Source: Methanocellales archaeon
GTDB taxonomy: Archaea; Halobacteriota; UBA148
Direction: 5' to 3'
Assembly: GCA_013415795.1 (NCBI GenBank)
Contig: JAAEEL010000011.1
Span: forward strand, 1-9,636
Length of the DNA: 9,636 nt
Shown here: positions 1 to 5,104 of the stretch, piece by piece
Layout: each line of letters starts with the position of its first letter
Numbering within the stretch: the first letter of the stretch is position 1
Notes under the pieces: model-generated
The model's database searches: none
What the model saw: only the letters and a program-made list of their open reading frames with translations
Told to the model about the DNA's origin: nothing
Made by a program: the position numbers and the translations under genes

Positions 1-2
1 GA

Positions 3-206
3 TTACTTAATCAACGAGAAAAGACCAAACAGAGTGAAGAAGCAGACCGGATCAAAAAAGCTTCTCCTATAGCCTGGAGACATATCAACCTCTATGGCCA
101 GTATGAATTTTATCGGAAAGACACATCGATAGATATTGATAAAATTATTAATATTTTGGAGAAAGCTAATATTTGGAATCAATTCGTCGAAAATGAAACC
201 GTTTAA
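3..206 (+). CDS. Tn3-family transposase, C-terminal end (5' part outside window)
   Basis: The first reading frame, open from the window edge, encodes the last 67 residues of a Tn3-family DDE transposase. The recognisable block is SPIAWRHINLYGQYEF (codons at about 63-110). It matches the conserved C-terminal SP..W.HINL.G.Y.F motif of the family and corresponds to SPCRFDHINKYGKYSF in the complete transposase at 6046-9024. The two proteins differ strongly outside this block, so this is a different element. The stop is TAA at 204-206, about 11 nt before a probable terminal repeat, which is the normal Tn3-family layout. The catalytic residues lie outside the window, so I cannot tell whether the gene is intact. 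Confidence 0.82.
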   Translation, partial: LLNQREKTKQSEEADRIKKASPIAWRHINLYGQYEFYRKDTSIDIDKIINILEKANIWNQFVENETV

Positions 207-217
207 ATTAAAAGTTG

Positions 218-255
218 TTATTTTACTTTTTTGGGGGTTGGGCAAAAATACCCCC
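218..255 (-). repeat. Probable 38-bp terminal inverted repeat of the first Tn3-family element
   Basis: Read on the minus strand from 255, the sequence starts GGGGGTATTTTTGCCC and has six A residues at positions 24-29 of a 38-nt unit, ending ATAA. The initial GGGG and the A-run position agree with Tn3-family ends; the complete element in this window has its A6 at the same positions and ends TAAG. It begins about 11 nt after the transposase stop. The partner end is outside the window, so the exact boundary (254 or 255) and any target duplication cannot be verified. Confidence 0.5.
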
Positions 256-292
256 TGTTTCGAGATGAAAGGGAAGGAGGCTTGACTTTTCC

Positions 293-321
293 TTGATTTA
301 TTACAAAATAAGTAATACAAT
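293..321 (+). promoter_or_regulatory. Promoter of the vapB/vapC-type operon
   Basis: TTGATT (293-298) and TACAAT (316-321) are separated by 17 nt, a good sigma-70-type promoter. They lie about 50 nt upstream of the antitoxin start. An alternative -35, TTGACT, is at 282-287. The promoter is outside the presumed transposon end, so the operon has its own expression signal. Confidence 0.55.
299..317. promoter_or_regulatory. Candidate operator overlapping the TA promoter
   Basis: TATTAC (299-304) and GTAATA (312-317) form a perfect inverted repeat with a 7-nt spacer between the -35 and -10 boxes. The right arm recurs as GTAATACAA at 312-320 and again at 348-356, just before the ribosome binding site. 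AbrB-fold antitoxins usually repress their own operon from palindromes placed like this. The binding role is inferred. Confidence 0.4.
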
Positions 322-370
322 ATATTTAAGTAAGATTAAATAATAAAGTAATACAAAAGGTATGCTTATA

Positions 371-634
371 ATGACTAAGACAAAAACCAATACAACCACC
401 ATAACCCAAAAGGGCCAAGTCACTATTCCTAAAGAGATCAGGGAATATCTAGGTTTAAAGACCAAAAATCAAGTGGAGTTTAGGATTGAAAAGGGAAAGG
501 TGGTTATAAAACCTACTACCTCCTTGGAGACAAACTTTGGCAGGGTAAAACCCAAAAGAAAACCGGAGGATTTCAAAAAGGCAAGAAAATCCTTCGAAAA
601 AGGGGTGGCTAATGAGGTCATTAGGGAATCTTAA
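371..634 (+). CDS. AbrB/MazE-type antitoxin (VapB-like)
   Basis: An 87-residue protein with an N-terminal swapped-hairpin AbrB/SpoVT DNA-binding domain. The signature ITQKGQVTIPKEIREYLGL lies at about residues 11-29 and is followed by a VEFRIEKGKVVIKP strand pair. The lysine- and arginine-rich tail (about 47-87) is the part that would bind and block the partner toxin. The ATG at 371 is preferred over the one at 362: the AAAGG ending at 360 is 10 nt from 371 but touches the earlier ATG. The gene is followed after 5 nt by a PIN-domain toxin, the classic type II TA order. By family knowledge it neutralises the toxin and represses the operon. It appears intact. Confidence 0.85.
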   Translation: MTKTKTNTTTITQKGQVTIPKEIREYLGLKTKNQVEFRIEKGKVVIKPTTSLETNFGRVKPKRKPEDFKKARKSFEKGVANEVIRES

Positions 635-639
635 TCTAT

Positions 640-1047
640 ATGCGTTTTATAGACACTAACCTTTTACTCCGCTACCTTACAAAAGACGATGAAGAAAAGG
701 CGCAAAAGGTTTTAAATCTTCTAAAGAAAGTAGAAAAAAACGAGGAAAAGGTTATTGCCTCATCTTTGGTTATCTTTGAAACAATTTTTACCCTGGAAAG
801 CTATTATAAGATATCAAGACAAGAGATAAAAAATCTTCTGGCCCCTATTCTTAATTTAAGAGGTTTAAGACTTCAAGATAAAGAAGTGTACCAAGAGGCA
901 CTTGATCTTTATACCCAACAGAAGAAAATCTCTTTCGCCGATGCCTTTAATGCTACCTTTGCCATAAAGAATGGTGTCAAAGAGATTTACAGCTATGATA
1001 CGGATTTTGATAAATTAGAGCAAATAAAACGTATTACTCCTAAATAA
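640..1047 (+). CDS. PIN-domain ribonuclease toxin (VapC-like)
   Basis: A 135-residue PIN-domain protein of normal VapC length. The acidic metal-binding residues are all visible: Asp5 in MRFIDTNLLLRYL, Glu47 in SSLVIFETIF, Asp101 in ISFADAFNA and Asp120/Asp122 in SYDTDFDKL. Proteins of this family cut specific RNAs, often tRNA or rRNA, when freed from the antitoxin; the target here is unknown. It starts 5 nt after the antitoxin stop, so the two are co-transcribed and probably translationally coupled. A weak Shine-Dalgarno (TTAGGGA) lies inside the end of the antitoxin gene. No frameshift or missing catalytic residue is seen, so it is probably active. Confidence 0.88.
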   Translation: MRFIDTNLLLRYLTKDDEEKAQKVLNLLKKVEKNEEKVIASSLVIFETIFTLESYYKISRQEIKNLLAPILNLRGLRLQDKEVYQEALDLYTQQKKISFADAFNATFAIKNGVKEIYSYDTDFDKLEQIKRITPK

Positions 1048-1280
1048 CATTCATAATCTTTTTATCAGTCTTTTTTATACATCAAACTAGACGTTATTCG
1101 TATCACAAACCATAAAAGAGAAATAGAAGCAAAGAAATAATAAAAAACATTTTAGTAAAAATTAAAAATTTTTATACTACTACGTGAAAGTATAGGAAAT
1201 CCTTTATTCAAAGTTGGGTGGAGTCAAGTCGATAACCCCATGATTATACTCTATAGTTTTTGTATAGTTGCCAGGCACAT

Positions 1281-1321
1281 AAAAAAATAGGGTAACAGGT
1301 AGAAAACCCATTACCCTATTT
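1281..1321 (-). terminator. Rho-independent terminator facing the DUF4258/YgiT operon
   Basis: An 11-bp perfect stem pairs 1285-1295 with 1311-1321 around a 15-nt loop. On the minus strand the stem runs into seven T residues (complement of the A-run at 1281-1287). It lies about 310 nt beyond the stop of the minus-strand zinc-finger gene, with no other minus-strand gene between. Confidence 0.6.
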
Positions 1322-1408
1322 CCCCTTAAAATCTTCTAACGGATTTCTAACGGAACATTGTAAAATAGCCTAAAAATACTTAAAATCAGAAAACACTAAT
1401 ATATCAGT

Positions 1409-1424
1409 AACTCATTGACAAACT
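1409..1424 (+). repeat. 16-bp direct repeat, left copy
   Basis: AACTCATTGACAAACT, identical to 2573-2588. Both copies are preceded by CAG, with one extra T in this copy. The pair brackets the tRNA fragments, the minus-strand TA pair and the integrase relic. Confidence 0.7.
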
Positions 1425-1471
1425 GTATGTTGCTTTATGTCCCATTAGACTGTTTCCTCTTTAAAATCAGT

Positions 1472-1514
1472 CTGTTAACCACTTGGTCGACGGTTCGAGT
1501 CCGTCCCGGGGAGC
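1472..1514 (+). pseudogene. 3' half of tRNA-Asn (GTT), probable attachment-site remnant
   Basis: The sequence fits a tRNA from the anticodon loop onwards. It has loop CTGTTAA (1472-1478, anticodon GTT), 3' anticodon stem CCACT, variable loop TGGTC, a perfect T arm GACGG-TTCGAGT-CCGTC (1489-1505), 3' acceptor strand CCGGGGA and discriminator G1513. CCA is not encoded. The 5' side is not a tRNA: TCAGT before the loop cannot pair with CCACT, and there is no D arm or 5' acceptor strand. A break exactly at the anticodon loop is typical of crossovers by tRNA-targeting integrases, so this looks like one junction of an old integration. Confidence 0.75.
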
Positions 1515-1524
1515 TTTGAAATTC

Positions 1525-1571
1525 AGAAGGGTAGAATCAATAATTTCAATTGGTTCTGCCCTTTCTTTTTT
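1525..1571 (+). terminator. Terminator following the tRNA-Asn fragment
   Basis: AGAAGGGTAGAATCAAT (from 1525) pairs with ATTGGTTCTGCCCTTTCT downstream. The long stem has one bulge and a few G-U pairs around a 7-nt loop, followed by six T residues (1566-1571). It lies 11 nt after the tRNA fragment and is probably the tRNA gene's own terminator, retained with its 3' half. Confidence 0.65.
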
Positions 1572-1629
1572 ATACTTGAACTAGACAACGGGAGCAAAAA
1601 AGTTAATTCTTTTTCAGGAATTATCCTGC

Positions 1630-1854
1630 TTACTTTAAACTAACCACCTCAACATCCATTCGATCCTTCACCTCATGTTCTGCTTCAAGAAGTCTATCAA
1701 TAGCATCAAGAATCTTTGCGTGAAAATAACGCTCTCCACATTCAAGACAAACCTCTGCCTCCACATTTTCAATTATATACAATCTACCATGCAACCAATG
1801 TTGCTTTTTAACCTTTTTGTGTACTGTCTCCCCATTGCAAAATTCACAAATCAT
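1630..1854 (-). CDS. YgiT-type zinc-finger protein (MqsA N-domain-like antitoxin)
   Basis: A 74-residue protein with two CxxC zinc-binding pairs, Cys3/Cys6 (MICEFC) and Cys36/Cys39 (EVCLECGERYF). They are separated by beta-strand sequence, as in the YgiT/MqsA N-terminal domain. The tail (about 49-74) is short and charged and contains no helix-turn-helix. The protein is thus only the zinc-finger half of E. coli MqsA and may not bind DNA itself. A strong AGGAGG precedes the ATG; its TAG overlaps the stop codon of the upstream DUF4258 gene, implying translational coupling. With the DUF4258 partner it is very likely the antitoxin of a TA-like pair, here in toxin-first order. Confidence 0.8.
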   Translation of the reverse strand: MICEFCNGETVHKKVKKQHWLHGRLYIIENVEAEVCLECGERYFHAKILDAIDRLLEAEHEVKDRMDVEVVSLK

Positions 1855-1862
1855 CTTTCCTC

Positions 1863-2135
1863 CTATAAAGCATATACTGTTATTATAATAAGATTACCAT
1901 CCTCTTTAAATCTACAAATGACATGAATAGTCCTTCCATCTTCTGATGGTCCCTCTATTCTATACCTCGTCCCTCTAATATGTTGTGTGAGTTTCTTTTC
2001 AATCCTTCCTTTAAAAATTGCTTTTTCAATGTCGGTTCTATCCAAATTATCATCTACCATTTCGTCCTCTGCATGTGAAGATAAGTAATAATCCCGCTCA
2101 ATAACTTTTTGTCGGATTGCTTGTATTTTTACCAT
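1863..2135 (-). CDS. DUF4258-family protein, probable toxin of a TA pair
   Basis: A 90-residue protein with the DUF4258 pattern: SSHAEDEM near the start (His21), a helix DIEKAIFKGRIEKK, then the strands RGTRYRIEG, GRTIHVICRF and IIITVYAL. The fold is thought to be related to RelE/MqsR-type RNases; activity is inferred only. An AGGA Shine-Dalgarno lies about 5 nt before the ATG. Only 8 nt separate the stop from the YgiT-type gene, forming a two-gene minus-strand operon. A TATAAT-like -10 lies at 2218-2223 on the minus strand, but without a good -35 box. The gene appears intact, with family-typical length and spacing. Confidence 0.78.
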   Translation of the reverse strand: MVKIQAIRQKVIERDYYLSSHAEDEMVDDNLDRTDIEKAIFKGRIEKKLTQHIRGTRYRIEGPSEDGRTIHVICRFKEDGNLIIITVYAL

Positions 2136-2262
2136 TCACTTCCTCGCAGGTAGAATCGGACACCAAGATATTTTATTTACAATAAATTCGAGACTCATAT
2201 TATGATAGATATACATCATTATACTAATTATAAAACATTTTTAAATATAAGACCAAAAAAAT

Positions 2263-2490
2263 TTAGGTAATTATTAATATCTTGGAGAAAGCTCCTAAAT
2301 GACCATAAACATCCTGGGTAATCTTTACATTGGCATGTCCAAGCTGCCCCCTGAATATATTTAATATTCTGACCTGCAGCAATTCTTAAAGAGACATTTG
2401 TATGCCTCAAAGAATGAAAACTTACATGGCGTAATCCTGCATTTCTCAAGGACCTGTAAAAATTTCCCGTCTACTTCCTGTCTAAATTCT
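2263..2490 (-). pseudogene. Tyrosine-type integrase, broken C-terminal fragment
   Basis: Reading the minus strand and changing frame twice recovers a phage/island integrase C-terminus: QEVDGKF, then YRSLRNAGLRHVSFHSLRHTNV and SLRIAAGQNIKYIQG, then QLGHANVKITQDVYGHL, ending at TAA (2263-2265). The catalytic HxxR (HSLRH), LGH and Tyr (VYGHL) are present. The shifts fall in runs: one extra T near 2460 and one extra G (complement of C run 2347-2351). The N-terminal two thirds are missing. Above about 2490 the frame meets a stop and has no integrase sequence. Homopolymer shifts could be sequencing errors, but the missing N-terminus means it is a relic anyway. Confidence 0.8.
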
Positions 2491-2522
2491 TAATATCAAC
2501 TAATTAAATTATAGAAGAATAT

Positions 2523-2560
2523 GTGGAGCCGGCGATGGGAATTAAACCTACAATCCTTTT
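2523..2560 (-). pseudogene. Degenerate tRNA 3' end next to the integrase relic
   Basis: The minus strand reads as a decayed T arm (GTAGG, loop TTTAATT, CCCAT; one A-C mismatch and the conserved loop C changed to T), then CGCCGGC and TCCA. This is the layout of a tRNA 3' end with encoded CCA and U73, most like tRNA-Thr or tRNA-Gly. No anticodon or 5' half is recognisable. It lies about 30 bp from the integrase fragment, as expected for the attachment site of a tRNA-integrating element. The identity of the tRNA is uncertain. Confidence 0.45.
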
Positions 2561-2572
2561 ATTAGACACCAG

Positions 2573-2588
2573 AACTCATTGACAAACT
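2573..2588 (+). repeat. 16-bp direct repeat, right copy
   Basis: AACTCATTGACAAACT, an exact copy of 1409-1424, 1,164 bp away. It lies just outside the tRNA-like relic and about 45 bp from the end of the LVIVD gene. Confidence 0.7.
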
Positions 2589-2632
2589 TTAAAAGTGGTA
2601 CAAAAACTGGGGGCAGGTCACCAATTTACACT

Positions 2633-5104
2633 CTATCTCTCCAAATAAAGTGGTGGGAAAAAATCGCTCCATAACAACTGATATTGCAGATCTGCACCGG
2701 AAATAGGCTTATATGTATAATATTGATACCAATTTAATCTCTGTCTTGCTAAATAAAATAGCAGTGATAACTCACTCGATAATAACTTGTGTTGCGACCT
2801 TGTGAAGGAAATAGACATATAAAAAGGATAGGTATAATACCAATTTAATGTCTGTTTTTCTAAATAATATCCAAGAAATGAATGTGGCCATAAGAGTTGG
2901 TATGGTGACCAGGTGGGCATAACAGGAGTATAATATGGGGGAGAATATTTCTCTTCTTCATTATCTGGTAATTCAATCGTGAAAGCATTGTTGAGTACAA
3001 CATGCTCCCCGTCTGGATTAGTTACATGCAGATTATAAGTACCAGGACGGAAGCCCGCAGGGATAGTAGCCTTAATCGTATTTGAATCAATGTATTCTAT
3101 GTTGGCAAATGTTTTAAATACATCGATCACCTTTAATCCTGATTCGCCATCAGCCACATAAGCATATGAGCCTATGACAAAGACACCTCTAGCAGAGTCT
3201 CTTGTATCACAGGAACCCGCAATGATGGGATTTTCTGGATCACTTATATCTATCACCTGAAGACCTGAGATATGATCAGCCACATAGGCATATGTGCCTT
3301 CGATATAGACCCGAGAGGCCCCGCCTGGTGTATTGCAAGAGCCCGCGATAACAGGGTTTTCTGGATCAGTTATGTCTATTACCTGAAGACCTGAGGCACC
3401 ATCAGCCATATAGGCATAGGAGCCTGCAACATATACGCCCCAAGTACCCCTTGGTGTATCACAGGAACCCGCAATGGTGGGATTTTCTGGATCACTTATA
3501 TCTATCACCTGAAGACCTGAGTGATCATCAGCCACATAGGCATATGTGTCTTTGACATGGACGCCATAAGCCCTGTCTGGTGTATTGCAAGAGCCCGCGA
3601 TAACAGGGTTTTCTGGATCGCTTATGTCTATTACTTGAAGACCTGAGAGGCCATCAGCCACGTAGGCATATGTGCCTGCGACATAGACACAATAAGCATT
3701 GTATGTTGTATCACAAGATCCCTCGATGGCAGGGTTTTCTGGATCGCTTATATCTATCACCTGAAGACCTGAGCCACCATTAGCCATAAAAGCATATTTG
3801 CCTGTTACATAGACGTTTTCTGCCCTGCCTGGCGTATCACAAGATCCTGCGATGCTGGGGTTTTCAGGATTGCTTATATCTATTACCTGAAGGCCTGAAG
3901 CATCATCAGCCACATAGGCATATGTACCCGTGACATAGACGCCAAAGGCATAGTCTGGCGTATCACAAGAACCTGCAATGCTGGGATTTTCAGTATTGCT
4001 TATATCTATTACCTGAAGGCTTGCGCCATCATGAGCCACATAGGCATATGTGCCTTTGACATAAACAGCCATGGCATGGGTAAGTTGTGAAATATCACAA
4101 GAGCCTGCGATGATGGGCTTATTAGGATCGCTTATATCTATCACCTGAAGGCCTGAGGCACTATTAGCCACATAGGCATATGTATCTGTGACATAGACGC
4201 CATGGGCAGAGGATGGCGTATCACAGGACCCCACAATGGTGGGATTTTCAGGATCACTTATATCAACCACCTGAAGGCCTGAGCGGCCATCAGCCACATA
4301 GGCATATGTGCCTGTCACATGGACGCCTTCTGCTTGGTATGGTGTATTGCAAAAGCCTGAAATTTTAGGATTTTCTGGATCGCTTATATCTATCACATGA
4401 AGGCCTGAGCTACCATTAGCCACATAAGCATATGTGTCTGTCACATAAACCCCCATGGCATCGCCCGAGATATAACAAAACCCTACGATGGTAGGGTTTT
4501 CAGTATTGCTTATATCTACCACCTGAAGGCCAAAGATGCCATTAGCCACATAAGCATATGTGCCTGTCACATAAACATCATTGGCATGGAATGATCCACC
4601 ACCCCAGTCTTCGCCTGGCGTTTGGCAAGAGCCCACAATGGTGGGGTTTTCTGGATCGCTTATATCTATCACATGAAGGCCGAAGACCTGGTCAGCTACA
4701 TAGGCATATGTGTCTGTCACATAAACCCCCGTGGCATAGCCTGATATATCACAAGAGCCCACGACGGTAGGGTTTTTAGGATCTGTTATGTCTATCACCT
4801 GAAGCCCTAAGCCGCCATGAGCGACGTAAGCATGTATACTTTTGACATAGACTTCATAAGTTATGCCTGGCGTATCGCAAGAGCCAGTAATATATGGTCC
4901 TCCTCCATAAAGGGCTACTTTGGGCGTAGGATCAAAACCCGATCCTTTAATTGTTAAATTTGTTGAATAAATGCTGCTTCCTACCTGAGGGGTGATGGAA
5001 TGAATCTCTGGAGAAGTTGCTTCTAAAACGCCGGGAAAACTCAATATAAAGAAACCAAAAAATATTAAAATTAAACATTCTATAGAGCATAACCTTTTTA
5101 TCAT
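2633..5104 (-). CDS. Exported LVIVD-repeat (beta-propeller) protein nested in a split IPT/TIG domain
   Basis: 823 residues. Residues 1-29 are a signal peptide: MIKRLC start, a hydrophobic run LILIFFGFFILSF, likely cleavage after VLEA. Residues 32-69 are the first half of an IPT/TIG domain (EIHSITPQVGSS..LTIKGSGFDPTPKVALYGGG). Residues 74-661 are fourteen 42-residue LVIVD repeats, consensus GSCDTPGYA.GVYVTGTYAYVADG.SGLQVIDISDPENP..A (shown in parts); repeat 3 is 50 and repeat 7 is 44 residues. Residues 668-711 are the second IPT half (SNTIKATIPAGFRPGTYNLHVTNPDG..AFTI). An acidic/proline linker and a Trp/Tyr-rich repeated tail (735-823) follow. LVIVD repeats form propeller blades; fourteen would suit two seven-bladed propellers (inference). 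The role is unknown: probably surface or envelope, binding or scaffolding. No enzyme motif is seen. The start is preceded by a weak GGTAG. It stands alone, not in an operon. Confidence 0.85.
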   Translation of the reverse strand: MIKRLCSIECLILIFFGFFILSFPGVLEATSPEIHSITPQVGSSIYSTNLTIKGSGFDPTPKVALYGGGPYITGSCDTPGITYEVYVKSIHAYVAHGGLGLQVIDITDPKNPTVVGSCDISGYATGVYVTDTYAYVADQVFGLHVIDISDPENPTIVGSCQTPGEDWGGGSFHANDVYVTGTYAYVANGIFGLQVVDISNTENPTIVGFCYISGDAMGVYVTDTYAYVANGSSGLHVIDISDPENPKISGFCNTPYQAEGVHVTGTYAYVADGRSGLQVVDISDPENPTIVGSCDTPSSAHGVYVTDTYAYVANSASGLQVIDISDPNKPIIAGSCDISQLTHAMAVYVKGTYAYVAHDGASLQVIDISNTENPSIAGSCDTPDYAFGVYVTGTYAYVADDASGLQVIDISNPENPSIAGSCDTPGRAENVYVTGKYAFMANGGSGLQVIDISDPENPAIEGSCDTTYNAYCVYVAGTYAYVADGLSGLQVIDISDPENPVIAGSCNTPDRAYGVHVKDTYAYVADDHSGLQVIDISDPENPTIAGSCDTPRGTWGVYVAGSYAYMADGASGLQVIDITDPENPVIAGSCNTPGGASRVYIEGTYAYVADHISGLQVIDISDPENPIIAGSCDTRDSARGVFVIGSYAYVADGESGLKVIDVFKTFANIEYIDSNTIKATIPAGFRPGTYNLHVTNPDGEHVVLNNAFTIELPDNEEEKYSPPYYTPVMPTWSPYQLLWPHSFLGYYLEKQTLNWYYTYPFYMSISFTRSQHKLLSSELSLLFYLARQRLNWYQYYTYKPISGADLQYQLLWSDFFPPLYLER
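2636..2902 (-). repeat. C-terminal Trp/Tyr-rich repeats, 2.5 copies of about 36 residues
   Basis: The tail of the LVIVD protein contains YQLLWPHSFLGYYLEKQTLN (codons from 2902), HKLLSSELSLLFYLARQRLN (from 2791) and a half copy YQLLWSDFFPPLYLER ending the protein. The first two are each followed by WY..Y-rich sequence. The repetition is also visible in the DNA. I do not recognise it as a known sorting or anchoring domain. Confidence 0.65.
3122..4885 (-). repeat. Fourteen tandem 126-bp coding repeats (LVIVD units)
   Basis: Fourteen in-frame copies of a unit of about 126 bp. Several copies share long near-identical blocks, for example the segments encoding SGLQVIDISDPENP. The best-conserved copies are 8-14 (low-coordinate half), suggesting recent duplication. 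Two units are longer (repeat 3 by 24 bp, repeat 7 by 6 bp). Such arrays can change copy number by recombination and can be miscounted in short-read assembly. Confidence 0.85.

Larger units (their letters stand above)
1048..1629. other. Gene-free stretch with integration and termination signals
   Basis: No convincing reading frame on either strand. From left to right it contains the first copy of a T-rich repeat (1069-1091), a minus-strand terminator hairpin (1281-1321), a tandem 10-mer TTCTAACGGA at 1334-1343 and 1345-1354 (11-nt step), the left copy of a 16-bp direct repeat (1409-1424), an inverted repeat AGACTG/CAGTCT (1447-1452, 1468-1473), a tRNA-Asn 3' half (1472-1514) and a plus-strand terminator (1525-1571). 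Confidence 0.7.

Noticed and set aside
3..320. Minus-strand frame over the left end
   Set aside because: It is antisense to the transposase C-terminus, whose plus-strand frame carries a recognisable family motif.
2516..2560. 3' end of a tmRNA gene (GGCTCCACA)
   Set aside because: Reading it as tmRNA would leave extra bases between the T stem and the acceptor strand; a tRNA end with encoded CCA fits exactly.
2603..2626. GGGGGCAGGTCACC next to the LVIVD gene, resembling sequences seen near some small transposases
   Set aside because: A single short motif without a partner, hairpin or transposase in the window; not enough to call.
4558..4770. Plus-strand open frame opposite the LVIVD gene
   Set aside because: It is antisense to the repeat array and mirrors its codon periodicity; no Shine-Dalgarno or known domain.
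3122..4885. CRISPR-like array
   Set aside because: The repeats are 126 bp, contiguous, in frame and protein-coding, with no unique spacers.
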